Positions 23,379-31,859 of a stretch of DNA of 42,920 nt are shown one piece after another (position 1 is the stretch's first letter; each line of letters starts with the position of its first letter). Made by a program: the position numbers and the translations under genes. Under the pieces are notes generated by a model that had not been told where the DNA came from, did not search any database, and saw only the letters and a list, made by a program, of their open reading frames with translations. Source of the stretch: Hyphomicrobiales bacterium (GTDB lineage: Bacteria > Pseudomonadota > Alphaproteobacteria > Rhizobiales > Aestuariivirgaceae); NCBI GenBank assembly GCA_027024225.1, contig JALVSR010000044.1:1-42920 (forward strand), given 5' to 3'.

Positions 23379-23412
23379 GTCATATTGACATATTTTTGTG
23401 CGCTTGTAATGT
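23379..23412 (+). promoter_or_regulatory. ilvE promoter with overlapping inverted repeat (possible MarR operator)
   Basis: TTGACA (23385-23390) and TAATGT (23407-23412) are spaced by 16 nt. The inverted repeat GTCA-TAT-TGAC at 23379-23389 overlaps the -35 box. Since the MarR gene starts divergently about 50 nt away, binding here could repress ilvE and autoregulate marR; this is inferred. Confidence 0.45.
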
Positions 23413-23481
23413 CCCTTTCAATTGCGGCGAAAAAATGCGGCGCCGTGTGGATATCCGCCCGGACAATCGGAGGTGAGAGCC

Positions 23482-24387
23482 ATGGCCGGCAAGGGGTTCG
23501 ACCAACTGGAAGGCGAGATTTGGTACGATGGTGAATTCGTTCCCTGGGCGGACGCGAAATTGCACGTGTTGAGCCACGCGCTGCATTATGCGTCGGCCGT
23601 GTTCGAGGGTTTGCGGGCCTATGAGGGGCGGATCTTCAAGCTGGAGGAGCACACGGCCCGGCTGTTCGAATCCGCGCGCATCCTGGACATGGAAATCCCG
23701 TGGACGGAGGAGGAGATCAACGAAGCCTGCAAGGCGGCGCTTGAGCGCAACAGGCTGAAGGATGCCTACATCCGGCCCATCGCCTGGCGCGGCTCGGAGC
23801 AGATGGGCGTGACCGCACGCGGGGCGAAAATTCACGTCGCCATCGCCACCTGGCAGTGGCCGTCGTATTTCGACCCTGAGCTGAGGGAAAAGGGCATTCG
23901 CCTGCAGCTTGCGCAGTGGCGCCGGCCGGACCCGCGCACCGCGCCGTCGAAGGCCAAGGCGGCGGGGCTGTACATGATCTGCACCTTGTCCAAGCATGCG
24001 GCAGAACGGGCTGGATATACCGACGCGCTGATGCTGGACTGGCGCGGACAGGTGGCGGAGGCCACGGGCGCGAACGTGTTCTTCGTCAACGACAAGGGCG
24101 AGATTCATACTCCCATCCCCGACTGTTTCCTGGATGGCATCACCCGGCGTACGGTCATCGACCTGGCCAGGGAGCGGCAGATACCGGTCGTGGAGCGGGT
24201 GATCATGCCCGATGAAATGGGTGAGTTCGAGCAGTGCTTCCTTACCGGCACGGCGGCGGAGGTCACGCCGGTGGGCGAGATTTCCGGTGAGCTGGAGGGC
24301 GAGGAGAAGCGTTTCATCTTTCAGGTGGGCGACATCACCCGCGCGCTGATGGAAGATTACGAGAAGCTGGTGCGGGGCGGGAAATGA
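23482..24387 (+). CDS. ilvE: Branched-chain amino acid aminotransferase
   Basis: The 301-residue protein is a fold-type IV PLP enzyme that makes leucine, isoleucine and valine from their 2-oxo acids with glutamate. It shows HVLSHALHYASAVFEGLRAY (residues 28-47), the Schiff-base lysine K159 in the APSKAKAAGLYM segment, the phosphate-binding region EATGANVFFV, DGITRRTVIDLA, and CFLTGTAAEVTPVGEI. The ATG at 23482 has CGGAGG 8 nt upstream. Length and motifs are typical. It is divergent from the MarR-response regulator-kinase set and followed by a 543-nt gap before prs. Confidence 0.95.
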   Translation: MAGKGFDQLEGEIWYDGEFVPWADAKLHVLSHALHYASAVFEGLRAYEGRIFKLEEHTARLFESARILDMEIPWTEEEINEACKAALERNRLKDAYIRPIAWRGSEQMGVTARGAKIHVAIATWQWPSYFDPELREKGIRLQLAQWRRPDPRTAPSKAKAAGLYMICTLSKHAAERAGYTDALMLDWRGQVAEATGANVFFVNDKGEIHTPIPDCFLDGITRRTVIDLARERQIPVVERVIMPDEMGEFEQCFLTGTAAEVTPVGEISGELEGEEKRFIFQVGDITRALMEDYEKLVRGGK

Positions 24388-24841
24388 GGTGATGGGCCCC
24401 GCCGGGTTCGGGGCGCCGGGATCGAAAGCGGGAAATGCGCCGGCAAATGATGTGGCCCGGCATGGCGGCTGGCGCGTCGTGCGCGCCGTTTCGGGAGGGC
24501 CACATGGCAGGCTGCGGCGAGGGCCGCGGGGCCGGGGGAGAAGGACACGGCCCGCGGCGCCATTATTCCGCTCTTTCCTGAACGATGGCTGAATGAGACA
24601 TTCAGTGCCAGGCCATGTGCGGCAGGGCAAATAGGATCTGACAATCCGAACCGGCGCAGGGATAGGGTGCCCGCAGCTGTCAACCCCCATCCGCCCTCCT
24701 GCCGTTGGGCACTTTTTCCGGCGAGGTTCGGGTTGTTCGTTGTTTGTTGGAGCCCGTGCCGATCCGTCGGTGCGGGCTCCGTTCGTTCGGGGCGTTTTTC
24801 GTGCGGGGGCTCGCCGCCGGTGGACGGCGTGCAGTTGCCGG
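24388..24841. other. Non-coding spacer between ilvE and prs with two hairpins
   Basis: No convincing gene is seen in this stretch. CTGAATG-AGA-CATTCAG forms a tight hairpin at 24589-24605. A stronger one at 24749-24780 pairs 14 bp (GGAGCCCGTGCCGA with TCGGTGCGGGCTCC, two G-T wobbles) over a 4-nt loop. The T-run expected of a terminator appears only about 17 nt later, so the function is open. Confidence 0.5.
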
Positions 24842-24870
24842 TTGACCGGGCGGGAACAGGCTGGTTTAAC
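24842..24870 (+). promoter_or_regulatory. Candidate promoter of prs
   Basis: TTGACC (24842-24847) and TTTAAC (24865-24870) are spaced by 17 nt. Transcription would start near 24877, leaving a leader of about 54 nt. Confidence 0.45.
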
Positions 24871-24930
24871 GGCGGACAGGGGAACGTCGGGGCAGGGCTC
24901 CGGCGCGGCAATTATTAGCGCGATGGGGAC

Positions 24931-25863
24931 ATGAAACTCATTTCGGGCAACGCGAACCGTCCCTTGGCGGAGGCCATTGCCGCCTACCTGGGACAGCCGC
25001 TGACCAAGTGTCTGGTGCGGCGCTTCGCCGACATGGAAATCTTCGTCGAGATCCAGGAGAACGTGCGCGGCGAGGACGTGTTCATCATTCAGCCGACCTC
25101 CTTTCCCGCCAACGATCACCTGATGGAGCTTCTCATCATCATGGATGCGGCGCGCCGCGCCTCGGCCCGGCGCATCACGGCGGTGGTGCCCTACTTCGGC
25201 TACGCCCGGCAGGACAGGAAGCCCGGCCCGCGCACGCCGATCACCGCCAAGCTGGTGGCCAACATGATCGAGCGGGCGGGTGCGGACAGGGTGCTGACCA
25301 TCGATCTGCACGCGGGGCAAATCCAGGGTTTTTTCGACATTCCGGTGGACAACCTGTACGCCGCGCCGGTGATGGTGCAGGATCTGAAGGAGCACTACGA
25401 CCTGGAAAACGTCATGGTGGTGTCGCCGGACGTGGGCGGCGTGGTGCGGGCCCGCGCGCTGGCCAAGCGCATCGGCGCGCCGCTGGCCATCGTGGACAAG
25501 CGGCGTGAGCGGCCCGGCGAATCGGAGGTGATGAACATCATCGGCGACGTGAAGGGCCGTGCGTGCATCCTGGTGGACGACATCGTGGATTCGGGGGGCA
25601 CGCTGTGTAACGCGGCCGAGGCCCTGCTGGAGCACGGAGCGCTGGAGGTGTCGGCCTACATCACGCACGGGGTGCTCTCCGGTGGCGCCGTGGCGCGCAT
25701 CGCGGCCTCGCCGTTGAAGGAGCTGGTCATTACCGATTCCATTCAGCCGACGGAAGCGGTGCGGGTGGCGCGCAACATCCGGGTCATTTCCGTGGCCGAG
25801 CTGCTGGGCGAGGCGGTGCGGCGCACGGCAGAAGAGCGCTCGGTGTCGTCATTGTTCTATTGA
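24931..25863 (+). CDS. prs: Ribose-phosphate pyrophosphokinase (PRPP synthetase)
   Basis: The 310-residue class I enzyme transfers pyrophosphate from ATP to ribose 5-phosphate, giving PRPP for purines, pyrimidines, histidine and tryptophan. It begins [20 protein letters not shown] and has the flexible-loop and ATP region [17 protein letters not shown], the [20 protein letters not shown] block, and the PRPP loop [14 protein letters not shown]. Length is standard. The ATG at 24931 has only a close GGGG, but the N-terminus leaves no other choice. Very large hairpins follow the stop and probably terminate transcription. Confidence 0.97.
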   Translation: MKLISGNANRPLAEAIAAYLGQPLTKCLVRRFADMEIFVEIQENVRGEDVFIIQPTSFPANDHLMELLIIMDAARRASARRITAVVPYFGYARQDRKPGPRTPITAKLVANMIERAGADRVLTIDLHAGQIQGFFDIPVDNLYAAPVMVQDLKEHYDLENVMVVSPDVGGVVRARALAKRIGAPLAIVDKRRERPGESEVMNIIGDVKGRACILVDDIVDSGGTLCNAAEALLEHGALEVSAYITHGVLSGGAVARIAASPLKELVITDSIQPTEAVRVARNIRVISVAELLGEAVRRTAEERSVSSLFY

Positions 25864-25916
25864 TTTTCGATGCGCTGAGGCGCGGGTTTTCCTTGCGCAG
25901 AAGCGCGTGCGGTTCC

Positions 25917-25988
25917 GGCCCGCTTTCCCACCCAACCACCCGAGATCGTGGGGCGAGGTGGTTGGGTGGGGAAGCGGGCCTTATTTTT
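25917..25988 (+). terminator. Very long hairpin terminator after prs
   Basis: Arms of 24 nt (25917-25940 and 25957-25980) pair with a single mismatch (G-T type in RNA) around a 16-nt loop, followed directly by TTATTTTT. The stem is much longer than a usual terminator and both arms contain CCACCCAACCACC or its complement. It lies 54 nt after the prs stop. Confidence 0.75.
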
Positions 25989-26017
25989 GCACGGAAGTGC
26001 ACGGCGCCAGTCCTTGT

Positions 26018-26075
26018 CCCCTTCCGGCCACCCAAATTGTGAAGCCAGGTGGCCGGGAGAGGGCGGGGGCTTTTT
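26018..26075 (+). terminator. Second hairpin terminator downstream of prs
   Basis: CCGGCCACC (26024-26032 region) pairs with GGTGGCCGG (26048-26056 region), and the stem continues outward for about six more positions with one mismatch. A G-rich stretch and TTTTT (26071-26075) follow. It shares the CCACCCAA string with the first hairpin, suggesting related origin. The rest of the gap up to 26238 shows no gene. Confidence 0.55.
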
Positions 26076-26238
26076 CATGGCAGCCAGGTGCTTGGGCGGG
26101 GGCGTGGGCCGGGAACCGGATGATGATTTCCGCGATTCCCCGAAATCGCCGCAAAATCTGCTATTCTCCGCGGCGAATCAACCGGTCGCGCCGGTTGCGG
26201 CGTGCCGGGCCTGTCACAGTGAACGAAGGAGCGGGATC

Positions 26239-27060
26239 ATGAAGCGAGCGGGGGCTTTCGTAATCGCGGGCATGGTGGCGATTTCACTGGTGCTGCCTGC
26301 GCAGGCGGCGCGTGACTGCGGCAACACCGGCCGGGGCTTCGATCAATGGCTGGCGCGCTTCAAGCAGCAGGCGGTGGCCCGCGGCATACCGCGCCGGGCG
26401 GTGGAGCGCGCGCTCAAGGGCGTGACCTATCATCCTTACGTCATCAAGCTGGACCGCAACCAGAAATCCTTCAAGCTCTCCTTCGACCGGTTCTGGCGGC
26501 TGCGGGTGAACAACGCGCTCATTCGCAAGGGCTGCAAGCTGATGCGCAAGTATGATCGCGTGTTCGACCGCATCGAGCGCCGCTATGGCGTGCCTCGCGA
26601 GGTGATTACCGCCATCTGGGGGCTGGAGACGGGCTATGGGCGCAATTCCGGCAAGATGTCGGTGCTGCGCTCGCTGGCCACGCTCGCCTATGACTGTCGC
26701 CGCGCGGATTTCTTCCGCCGCGAGCTGATGGCGGCCCTGCAAATCGTGGCGCGTGGCGACATGAGTCCGAGGCAGATGCGCGGCGCCTGGGCCGGCGAGA
26801 TCGGGCAGACACAATTTCTGGCCTCGAAATACATCCAGTTTGCCGTGGACGGCGATGGCGATGGCCGGCGTGACCTGATCCGATCGGTGCCGGACGCGCT
26901 GTTTTCCACGGCCAATTTCCTGCGCGCCCATGGCTGGCGCCCTGGCCAGTCCTACGAACCCGGCTCGGCCAATTATCAGGTCATCAAGCAGTGGAACCGG
27001 GCCACGGTGTACCAGAAGACCATTTCGAAAATGGCCCGCATGCTGCGCAAGTGCCGCTAG
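26239..27060 (+). CDS. MltB-family lytic murein transglycosylase (short form)
   Basis: This 273-residue periplasmic enzyme has a signal peptide (VIAGMVAISLVLPAQA, cleavage after about residue 23) and an MltB-like lytic transglycosylase domain. The catalytic glutamate is E130 in AIWGLETGYGRNSG; the GAWAGEIGQTQFLASKYI and DGDGDGRRDLI blocks follow. There is no C-terminal peptidoglycan-binding repeat, in contrast to the paralogue at 3555. AAGGAG lies 7 nt before the ATG. Two cysteines, one near the mature N-terminus (C27) and one near the C-terminus, could form a disulfide. It is convergent with the c-di-GMP phosphodiesterase gene. Confidence 0.92.
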   Translation: MKRAGAFVIAGMVAISLVLPAQAARDCGNTGRGFDQWLARFKQQAVARGIPRRAVERALKGVTYHPYVIKLDRNQKSFKLSFDRFWRLRVNNALIRKGCKLMRKYDRVFDRIERRYGVPREVITAIWGLETGYGRNSGKMSVLRSLATLAYDCRRADFFRRELMAALQIVARGDMSPRQMRGAWAGEIGQTQFLASKYIQFAVDGDGDGRRDLIRSVPDALFSTANFLRAHGWRPGQSYEPGSANYQVIKQWNRATVYQKTISKMARMLRKCR

Positions 27061-27194
27061 GATCGGGACCCATGAAGGCGTGGATGGCGGCGGCGTATCC
27101 GCCGTTCATGAGTTCATGGAGATGTATGAACTCCCGAGTTCAGGACCCAAGTGCACGTGGCTGCTGGCGCCGAGATGGGTGGAACGGGCCAAGC
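27061..27194. other. Convergent spacer with small inverted repeat
   Basis: The 134-nt gap between the convergent transglycosylase and EAL genes holds TGAACTC-CC-GAGTTCA at 27127-27142 and a GGCGG/CCGCC pair near 27086-27103. Neither has a T-run, so a terminator role is uncertain. Confidence 0.3.
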
Positions 27195-29204
27195 CTACAG
27201 GGCCGCGCTCTGGTGCGCCATGTCCGAGGCATCCTGCTGGCCGCAAAGCCTCTGGCGGCGCTGCCAGTCGCGCATGATGTGGGCGGACAGGTCTTCGGCC
27301 TTCATCGGTTTGCCGTAGTACCAGCCCTGGCCAAAATTGCAGCGGAACTTGCGCAGGAACACGGCCTGCTCCAGCGTTTCGATGCCTTCGGCCACCACGG
27401 GCAGCTTCAGTGACCTGGCCATGACCAGCAGCGAACGCAGGATGTTTCGCGCCTCGGCCGAGGCGAAGGTGGCCTGGGTAAAGGAGCGGTCGATCTTGAG
27501 CTTGTCGAAGTGGAACTTCCACAGATAGTTCATGGAGGAATAGCCCGTGCCGAAATCGTCGAGCACGATCTTCACGCCACGGGCCTGGAACTCCTCCAGC
27601 TGACCGCTTGCGGACTCCCAGTTGTCCATCATCAGGCTTTCCGTCACTTCCAGCTCCAACCGGCGTGGTGGCAGCCCGGAGATCTCGAGCGCCTTCCACA
27701 CGTTCGCCTTCAGCTTGCCGGACTGGAACTGGGTGGGTGAGAGGTTGACCGAAACATGCAGATGGTCCGGCCAGTGGGCGGCGACGGCGCACGCCTCCGC
27801 CAGCGCCCAGGCGCCGATTTCGTCCATCAGCCCCAGGCGCTCGGCGATGGGCACGAAAACGGCCGGGGAGACGGCGTTGCCTTCATCGTCCGTCAGCCGC
27901 AAGAGGGCCTCGAACCCATAGAGAACCTCCTCTTCCAGCTCCACGATGGGCTGGAAATGCAGGCTGAAGTAGCTGGCGCAGTTGCGGGCGGCCTTGTGCA
28001 GGAGACGCTCGATGCTGGCGACTTCGTTGTAGCGCCTGTCGAGATTTACATCATAGACGCAGATGCCCAGGTTGTTTTCCTTCGCCATTCGGCGCACCAG
28101 CGTGGACTGTCGCACCACCTCGGAGCGCGTGGCGGCATCTTCCGGGAAGAAGGTGATGCCGACAGACAGGGTCACCGCCAGCGACTTGCCACGCCAATAC
28201 ACGGCGCGCAGGGCCTCTCGCTCCAGTTTCCGGGCCAGCTCGAGGGCTGCCTCGCGGCTGTCCGGCCGCGGCAAGACCAGGATGAACTCGTCCCTTTCCA
28301 TACGGAAGATGTGGGCGCCGTTTTCGTGTGCGACGCGCGCGAAACGCCCGGCCATGGTGCGCAGCACGTGGCCCGCGCCTTCATGCCCTTCCGAACAGGT
28401 GATGCTGCCCAGCTCGTTGATGCTGAAGGAAATGCAGGCGAAGGGCGTTGCGCTCGTCGCGCTTGCGGAAGGAGACGAAAGCGTCTTGTCGTCGGCCCTG
28501 GCGCCGGTGAGCTTGTCCAGCAGTTCCTCGAAGGCATGATGGTTGGGCAGGCCGGTCAACTCGTCGAAGTCGCGCGCATGATGAATGCGCAGCTGCGCGT
28601 CTGTCTGCAAACGCCGGAAGAGGGACAGGGAGATGAGCAGGATCACGCCCAGCGCCATCAGCGCCGTCAGCAGAATATGCCGGAGCCCTTTCATCAGGCG
28701 GGCGCGCAGCTTCTTCTCGTCGGTAATGGCGACGACTTCGCCAATCTTGTTGCCCTTCAGGTCCCTCAGGGGAACGCGCACCTTCACCAGGCCATTGTCA
28801 TGTGACGACGCCGCGGAGGAGCCCGCGTGAAAGGCGGCGGTGGCCAGTTCGTGTTCGGGATCGGAAAAGGTGTTCTTGGCGTATATGCGCAACGCACCCT
28901 GGGGCTCGTGTGCGGGGTAGATCTCGAAAGCCTTCACGCCATACATTTCCGCCTCGCGGCGCAGGTCGGCCAGCTCTTCGTCCGGAATTGGCGCCTTGCC
29001 GAAGTTCCGGATGACTTCGGGATGCTTCTCCGCGATATGCGTGGCCCAGTCCTCGATGCGACTGGTGGCGACCAATGACACGATGCGGCCAATGCCTTTC
29101 CTGGCGTAATCGCTGGTGGACAGAGCGAACAGGCCAAGCACTATCAGGGTGCCTGCCAGGAGGAGATGCGACGAGGAGAAGAGTTGCCCGCGCTGTTTTG
29201 TCAT
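27195..29204 (-). CDS. Membrane c-di-GMP phosphodiesterase with degenerate GGDEF and intact EAL domain
   Basis: This 669-residue protein has an N-terminal membrane segment, a periplasmic sensor of about 140 residues, and a second membrane segment (about 175-195) before the GGDEF and EAL domains. The GGDEF site reads RMERDEF, so the two glycines are lost and cyclase activity is unlikely. The EAL domain keeps the catalytic set: FEALLRL, VNLSPTQF, ELEVTES, LDDFGTGYSS, LKIDRS, VAEGIETLEQ and GQGWYYG. It should hydrolyse c-di-GMP to pGpG, possibly with the GGDEF relic acting as a GTP sensor. It lies downstream of rpoH on the same strand after a 261-nt gap, and so near motility genes only in a broad sense. 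Confidence 0.92.
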   Translation of the reverse strand: MTKQRGQLFSSSHLLLAGTLIVLGLFALSTSDYARKGIGRIVSLVATSRIEDWATHIAEKHPEVIRNFGKAPIPDEELADLRREAEMYGVKAFEIYPAHEPQGALRIYAKNTFSDPEHELATAAFHAGSSAASSHDNGLVKVRVPLRDLKGNKIGEVVAITDEKKLRARLMKGLRHILLTALMALGVILLISLSLFRRLQTDAQLRIHHARDFDELTGLPNHHAFEELLDKLTGARADDKTLSSPSASATSATPFACISFSINELGSITCSEGHEGAGHVLRTMAGRFARVAHENGAHIFRMERDEFILVLPRPDSREAALELARKLEREALRAVYWRGKSLAVTLSVGITFFPEDAATRSEVVRQSTLVRRMAKENNLGICVYDVNLDRRYNEVASIERLLHKAARNCASYFSLHFQPIVELEEEVLYGFEALLRLTDDEGNAVSPAVFVPIAERLGLMDEIGAWALAEACAVAAHWPDHLHVSVNLSPTQFQSGKLKANVWKALEISGLPPRRLELEVTESLMMDNWESASGQLEEFQARGVKIVLDDFGTGYSSMNYLWKFHFDKLKIDRSFTQATFASAEARNILRSLLVMARSLKLPVVAEGIETLEQAVFLRKFRCNFGQGWYYGKPMKAEDLSAHIMRDWQRRQRLCGQQDASDMAHQSAAL

Positions 29205-29465
29205 TTTTCTCAGGCCTTGAATCAGCTGGACGAGACTGTTTGCCTTGATGGCGATGAATCAAGACAGCCCCCGCGCGCCCCCGCCTGCGAGTGACATGAA
29301 TAGGAAGAATTTGAAAAAATCCTTCGAAGTAGCTGATATCAAGGGTTTCTGAAGAAGTTGTAAATTCACGTGCGTGGAATCAGAACAATTCGAGCTTGAC
29401 CGCCCCGTGATTACGGGAACGCGCCATTGCCTGAACGTGGAGAAGCCAACGGGGAGGGAGGGCGG
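29205..29465. other. Spacer between rpoH and the EAL gene
   Basis: A small CCCGT-GATT-ACGGG hairpin lies at 29404-29417, downstream of the rpoH stop. The rest is an AT-richer stretch (about 29290-29370) that may hold the promoter of the phosphodiesterase gene; no clear -35/-10 pair was found. Confidence 0.3.
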
Positions 29466-30614
29466 TCAGTCGGTGCCGCGCATGCTCTGCATGGCCTCGC
29501 GCATGGCCTTCTGCACCTTCTCGAAGGCGCGCATCTCGATCTGCCGGATACGCTCGCGCGAGACGCCGAATTCCTTCGACAGCTCCTCCAGCGTCAGCGG
29601 CGGCTCGTGCAGGCGGCGGGCCTCGAAAATCCGCTTTTCGCGGTCGTTGAGCTGTTCCATGGCCTGGCGCAGCAGCTTCATGCGAAGCTCGAATTCCTCG
29701 CGCTCGGCCAGCTCCTCTTCCTGGTTGGTGGATTCATCCACCAGCCAATCCTGCCATTCGCCGCTTTCCTCGTCGGCGCGCAGCGGCGCGTTGAGCGAGG
29801 CATCGCCGGCGAGCCTGCGGTTCATGGCGATCACATCCTCTTCCGGCACGCCCAGACGTTCGGCGATTTCCTTCACCTGTTCGGGCTTCATGTCGCCCGA
29901 TTCCAGCGCGCTGATCTGGCTTTTCAGCTTGCGCAGGTTGAAGAACAGCTTCTTCTGCGCCGCCGTGGTGCCGATTTTCACCAGCGACCAGGAACGCAGG
30001 ATGTATTCCTGGATGGCGGCCTTGATCCACCACATGGCGTAGGTGGCGAGCCGATAGCCCTTGTCGGGCTCGAAGCGCTTGACCGCCTGCATCAGTCCCA
30101 CATTGCCCTCGGAGATGATCTCGGACATGGGCAGGCCATAGCCGCGATAGCCCATGGCGATGCGCGCCACCAGGCGCAGGTGCGAGGTGATGAGCTTGTG
30201 CGCGGCCTCCACGTCGGCGTGCTCGCGCCAGCGCTTGGCCAGCATGTATTCCTCTTCCGCCGAAAGGATGGGAAACTGCCGGATGCGCTGCAGGTAGGCG
30301 GCCAGCCCGCCCTCGTCGGTAGGGGCGGGCAGGGTCTGGCCGGTGATTTTCGGGGTGGGCAGGGCCACGTCCGCGGCGGTCTTCTTCTCCAGTTCCCTGG
30401 CGCGCTTGCGTGCTTCCTCGGCAGAGATGATCTCGCCCCTGGCGGCCTTGCCCTTCTTGCCGGTTTCGCCTGCCGGTTTCGCCCCGCCTGTCGTTCCTTC
30501 CGTCGGCCTGGACGGCTCGGCCTTTTCCTCGCCCCCGTTTTCGGCCTCGGGTGCAAGGGGAGGCAGATCCCGATCGATGGACCGTTCTTTCTGTTTGTTT
30601 TTCTGGCTGGCCAT
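29466..30614 (-). CDS. rpoH: Heat-shock sigma factor RpoH (sigma-32) with long N-terminal extension
   Basis: Residues from about 95 onward form a normal RpoH: EGGLAAYLQRIRQFPILSAE (region 1.2), GYGLPMSEIISEGNVGLMQA (2.2), RLATYAMWWIKAAIQEYILR (2.3-2.4), the RpoH box QKKLFFNLRKLK that binds DnaK and separates RpoH from RpoD, and region 4 LTLEELSKEFGVSRERIRQI. The protein is 382 residues, whereas alphaproteobacterial RpoH is usually about 300. The extra ~94 residues are charged and low in complexity (Lys, Glu, Ala, Gly, Pro). I chose ATG at 30614 (MASQKNKQ), with GGGAA and GTGAG upstream; a start farther inside would need a non-ATG codon. The leader of about 125 nt could allow translational control. 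Confidence 0.93.
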   Translation of the reverse strand: MASQKNKQKERSIDRDLPPLAPEAENGGEEKAEPSRPTEGTTGGAKPAGETGKKGKAARGEIISAEEARKRARELEKKTAADVALPTPKITGQTLPAPTDEGGLAAYLQRIRQFPILSAEEEYMLAKRWREHADVEAAHKLITSHLRLVARIAMGYRGYGLPMSEIISEGNVGLMQAVKRFEPDKGYRLATYAMWWIKAAIQEYILRSWSLVKIGTTAAQKKLFFNLRKLKSQISALESGDMKPEQVKEIAERLGVPEEDVIAMNRRLAGDASLNAPLRADEESGEWQDWLVDESTNQEEELAEREEFELRMKLLRQAMEQLNDREKRIFEARRLHEPPLTLEELSKEFGVSRERIRQIEMRAFEKVQKAMREAMQSMRGTD

Positions 30615-30746
30615 CTCACGTTTCCCGAAAATACGACCTCTCAGGAGAATTCCGCCTGCTCTCCCGTTGCGGGGCTCGGCAAGAAGCTTTTTCCTCCTCG
30701 CCGGACTGGGGGCGAACAACGATTTCTGAATCGATCGATAGCGGGC

Positions 30747-30774
30747 ATTATAGAATGGCGTCGGCAAAGGGCAA
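30747..30774 (-). promoter_or_regulatory. Candidate rpoH promoter
   Basis: On the minus strand TTGCCC and a perfect TATAAT (plus-strand 30747-30752) are spaced by 16 nt. The start would be near 30740, giving a leader of about 125 nt before the rpoH ATG. The region also covers the end of the rluD spacer. Confidence 0.55.
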
Positions 30775-30830
30775 TGATCGATATGATTGTGATGGGTTGG
30801 TGTTTCGGATGTCGGTCGTCGCGTGTTCGC

Positions 30831-31859
30831 TCATACCGCGCGCAGGGCCTTCAGAAGTCGTTGCATGTCTGGCGGAAGCGGGCTTTTGAAGTTCAGGCGC
30901 TGGCCGGTGACGGGATGGATGAAGGAAAGCTCCGCCGCGTGCAGGGCCTGGCGGTCTAGCGCCTTCAGGGCGGCTCGTGCCGGTGGTGGCAGCTTGCGGG
31001 CGGAGGCGGCGTGCGTGCGGGCATAGAGCGGATCGCCCATGACGGGATGGCCGATGTGCGCCATGTGCACGCGAATCTGGTGCGTGCGGCCGGTTTCCAG
31101 CGTGCAGCGCAGCAGCGATGCAACCGGCCTTTCCGCGTCGGGCGGATATGTTTCCAGCACCTCGTAGTGCGTGATGGCCTCGCGTGCCGTTTCGTCGCCG
31201 TGGCGCACGGTCATGCGGGTGCGGTCGTGCTTCGCGCGGCCGATGGGAGCGTTCACGGTGCCGCGTTTCAGCCGTGGCGCGCCCCATACCAGCGCGAGAT
31301 ACGCGCGGTGCAGGCGCCCGTCGCGGCCGTGGGCGGCGAACTGCTCGGACAAGTGCCTGTGTGCCTCGTCCGTCTTGGCGATGACCAGCAGGCCGGAAGT
31401 GTCCTTGTCCAGACGGTGCACGATGCCGGGACGCTCCACCCCTCCGATGCCGGAGAGCCTGCCGCCGCTCTTTTCAACATGGTGCAGCAGGGCGTTCACC
31501 AGCGTGCCGCCCTCGTGCCCCGGCGCGGGATGCACCACCAGTCCGGCGGGCTTGTCGATGACGATGAGGTGCTCGTCCTCGTAGACCACGCTCAGCGGAA
31601 TATCCTGCGCCTCCAGTTCGAGGGGCTTCGGCGGGGGCAGCTCCAGCTCCACCGTTTCGTCTGCGCGCACCTTGTAAGAGGGGCGGGAGACGGCCGTGCC
31701 GTTGACCCGCACGCGGCCCTCTGCAATGAGAGACTGGATGCGGCTGCGCGAGATGTCCGGCAGGCGGGCGGAGATGACCTTGTCCAGTCGCTGGCCGGCC
31801 TCTTCGGCCGACACGGTGAAGGCATGATGTTCGGGTTCTTGCGCGGGAGTGTCGTTCAT
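30831..31859 (-). CDS. rluD: 23S rRNA pseudouridine synthase RluD family
   Basis: The 342-residue enzyme has an N-terminal S4 RNA-binding domain (about 15-75: AGQRLDKVISARLPDISRSR, VRVNGTAV) and a RluA-type catalytic domain. The catalytic aspartate lies in GIVHRLDKDTSGLLV; YLALVWG and LETGRTHQIRVHMAHIGHPV are also typical. RluD modifies positions 1911, 1915 and 1917 of helix 69 in E. coli; RluC is the main alternative. The ATG at 31859 overlaps the start codon of the divergent small membrane gene at 31858 within a single CATG, so the two share an extremely compact divergent start. The ribosome site is weak. Confidence 0.9.
   Translation of the reverse strand: MNDTPAQEPEHHAFTVSAEEAGQRLDKVISARLPDISRSRIQSLIAEGRVRVNGTAVSRPSYKVRADETVELELPPPKPLELEAQDIPLSVVYEDEHLIVIDKPAGLVVHPAPGHEGGTLVNALLHHVEKSGGRLSGIGGVERPGIVHRLDKDTSGLLVIAKTDEAHRHLSEQFAAHGRDGRLHRAYLALVWGAPRLKRGTVNAPIGRAKHDRTRMTVRHGDETAREAITHYEVLETYPPDAERPVASLLRCTLETGRTHQIRVHMAHIGHPVMGDPLYARTHAASARKLPPPARAALKALDRQALHAAELSFIHPVTGQRLNFKSPLPPDMQRLLKALRAV

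Noticed and set aside
23380-25668. Minus-strand open frame of over 700 codons across ilvE and prs
   Set aside because: It runs opposite two well-recognised enzymes and across the non-coding gap, with no domain pattern.
25784-26035. Minus-strand ORF over the prs end and the hairpins
   Set aside because: Most of it lies in the inverted repeats; no ribosome site or domain supports it.
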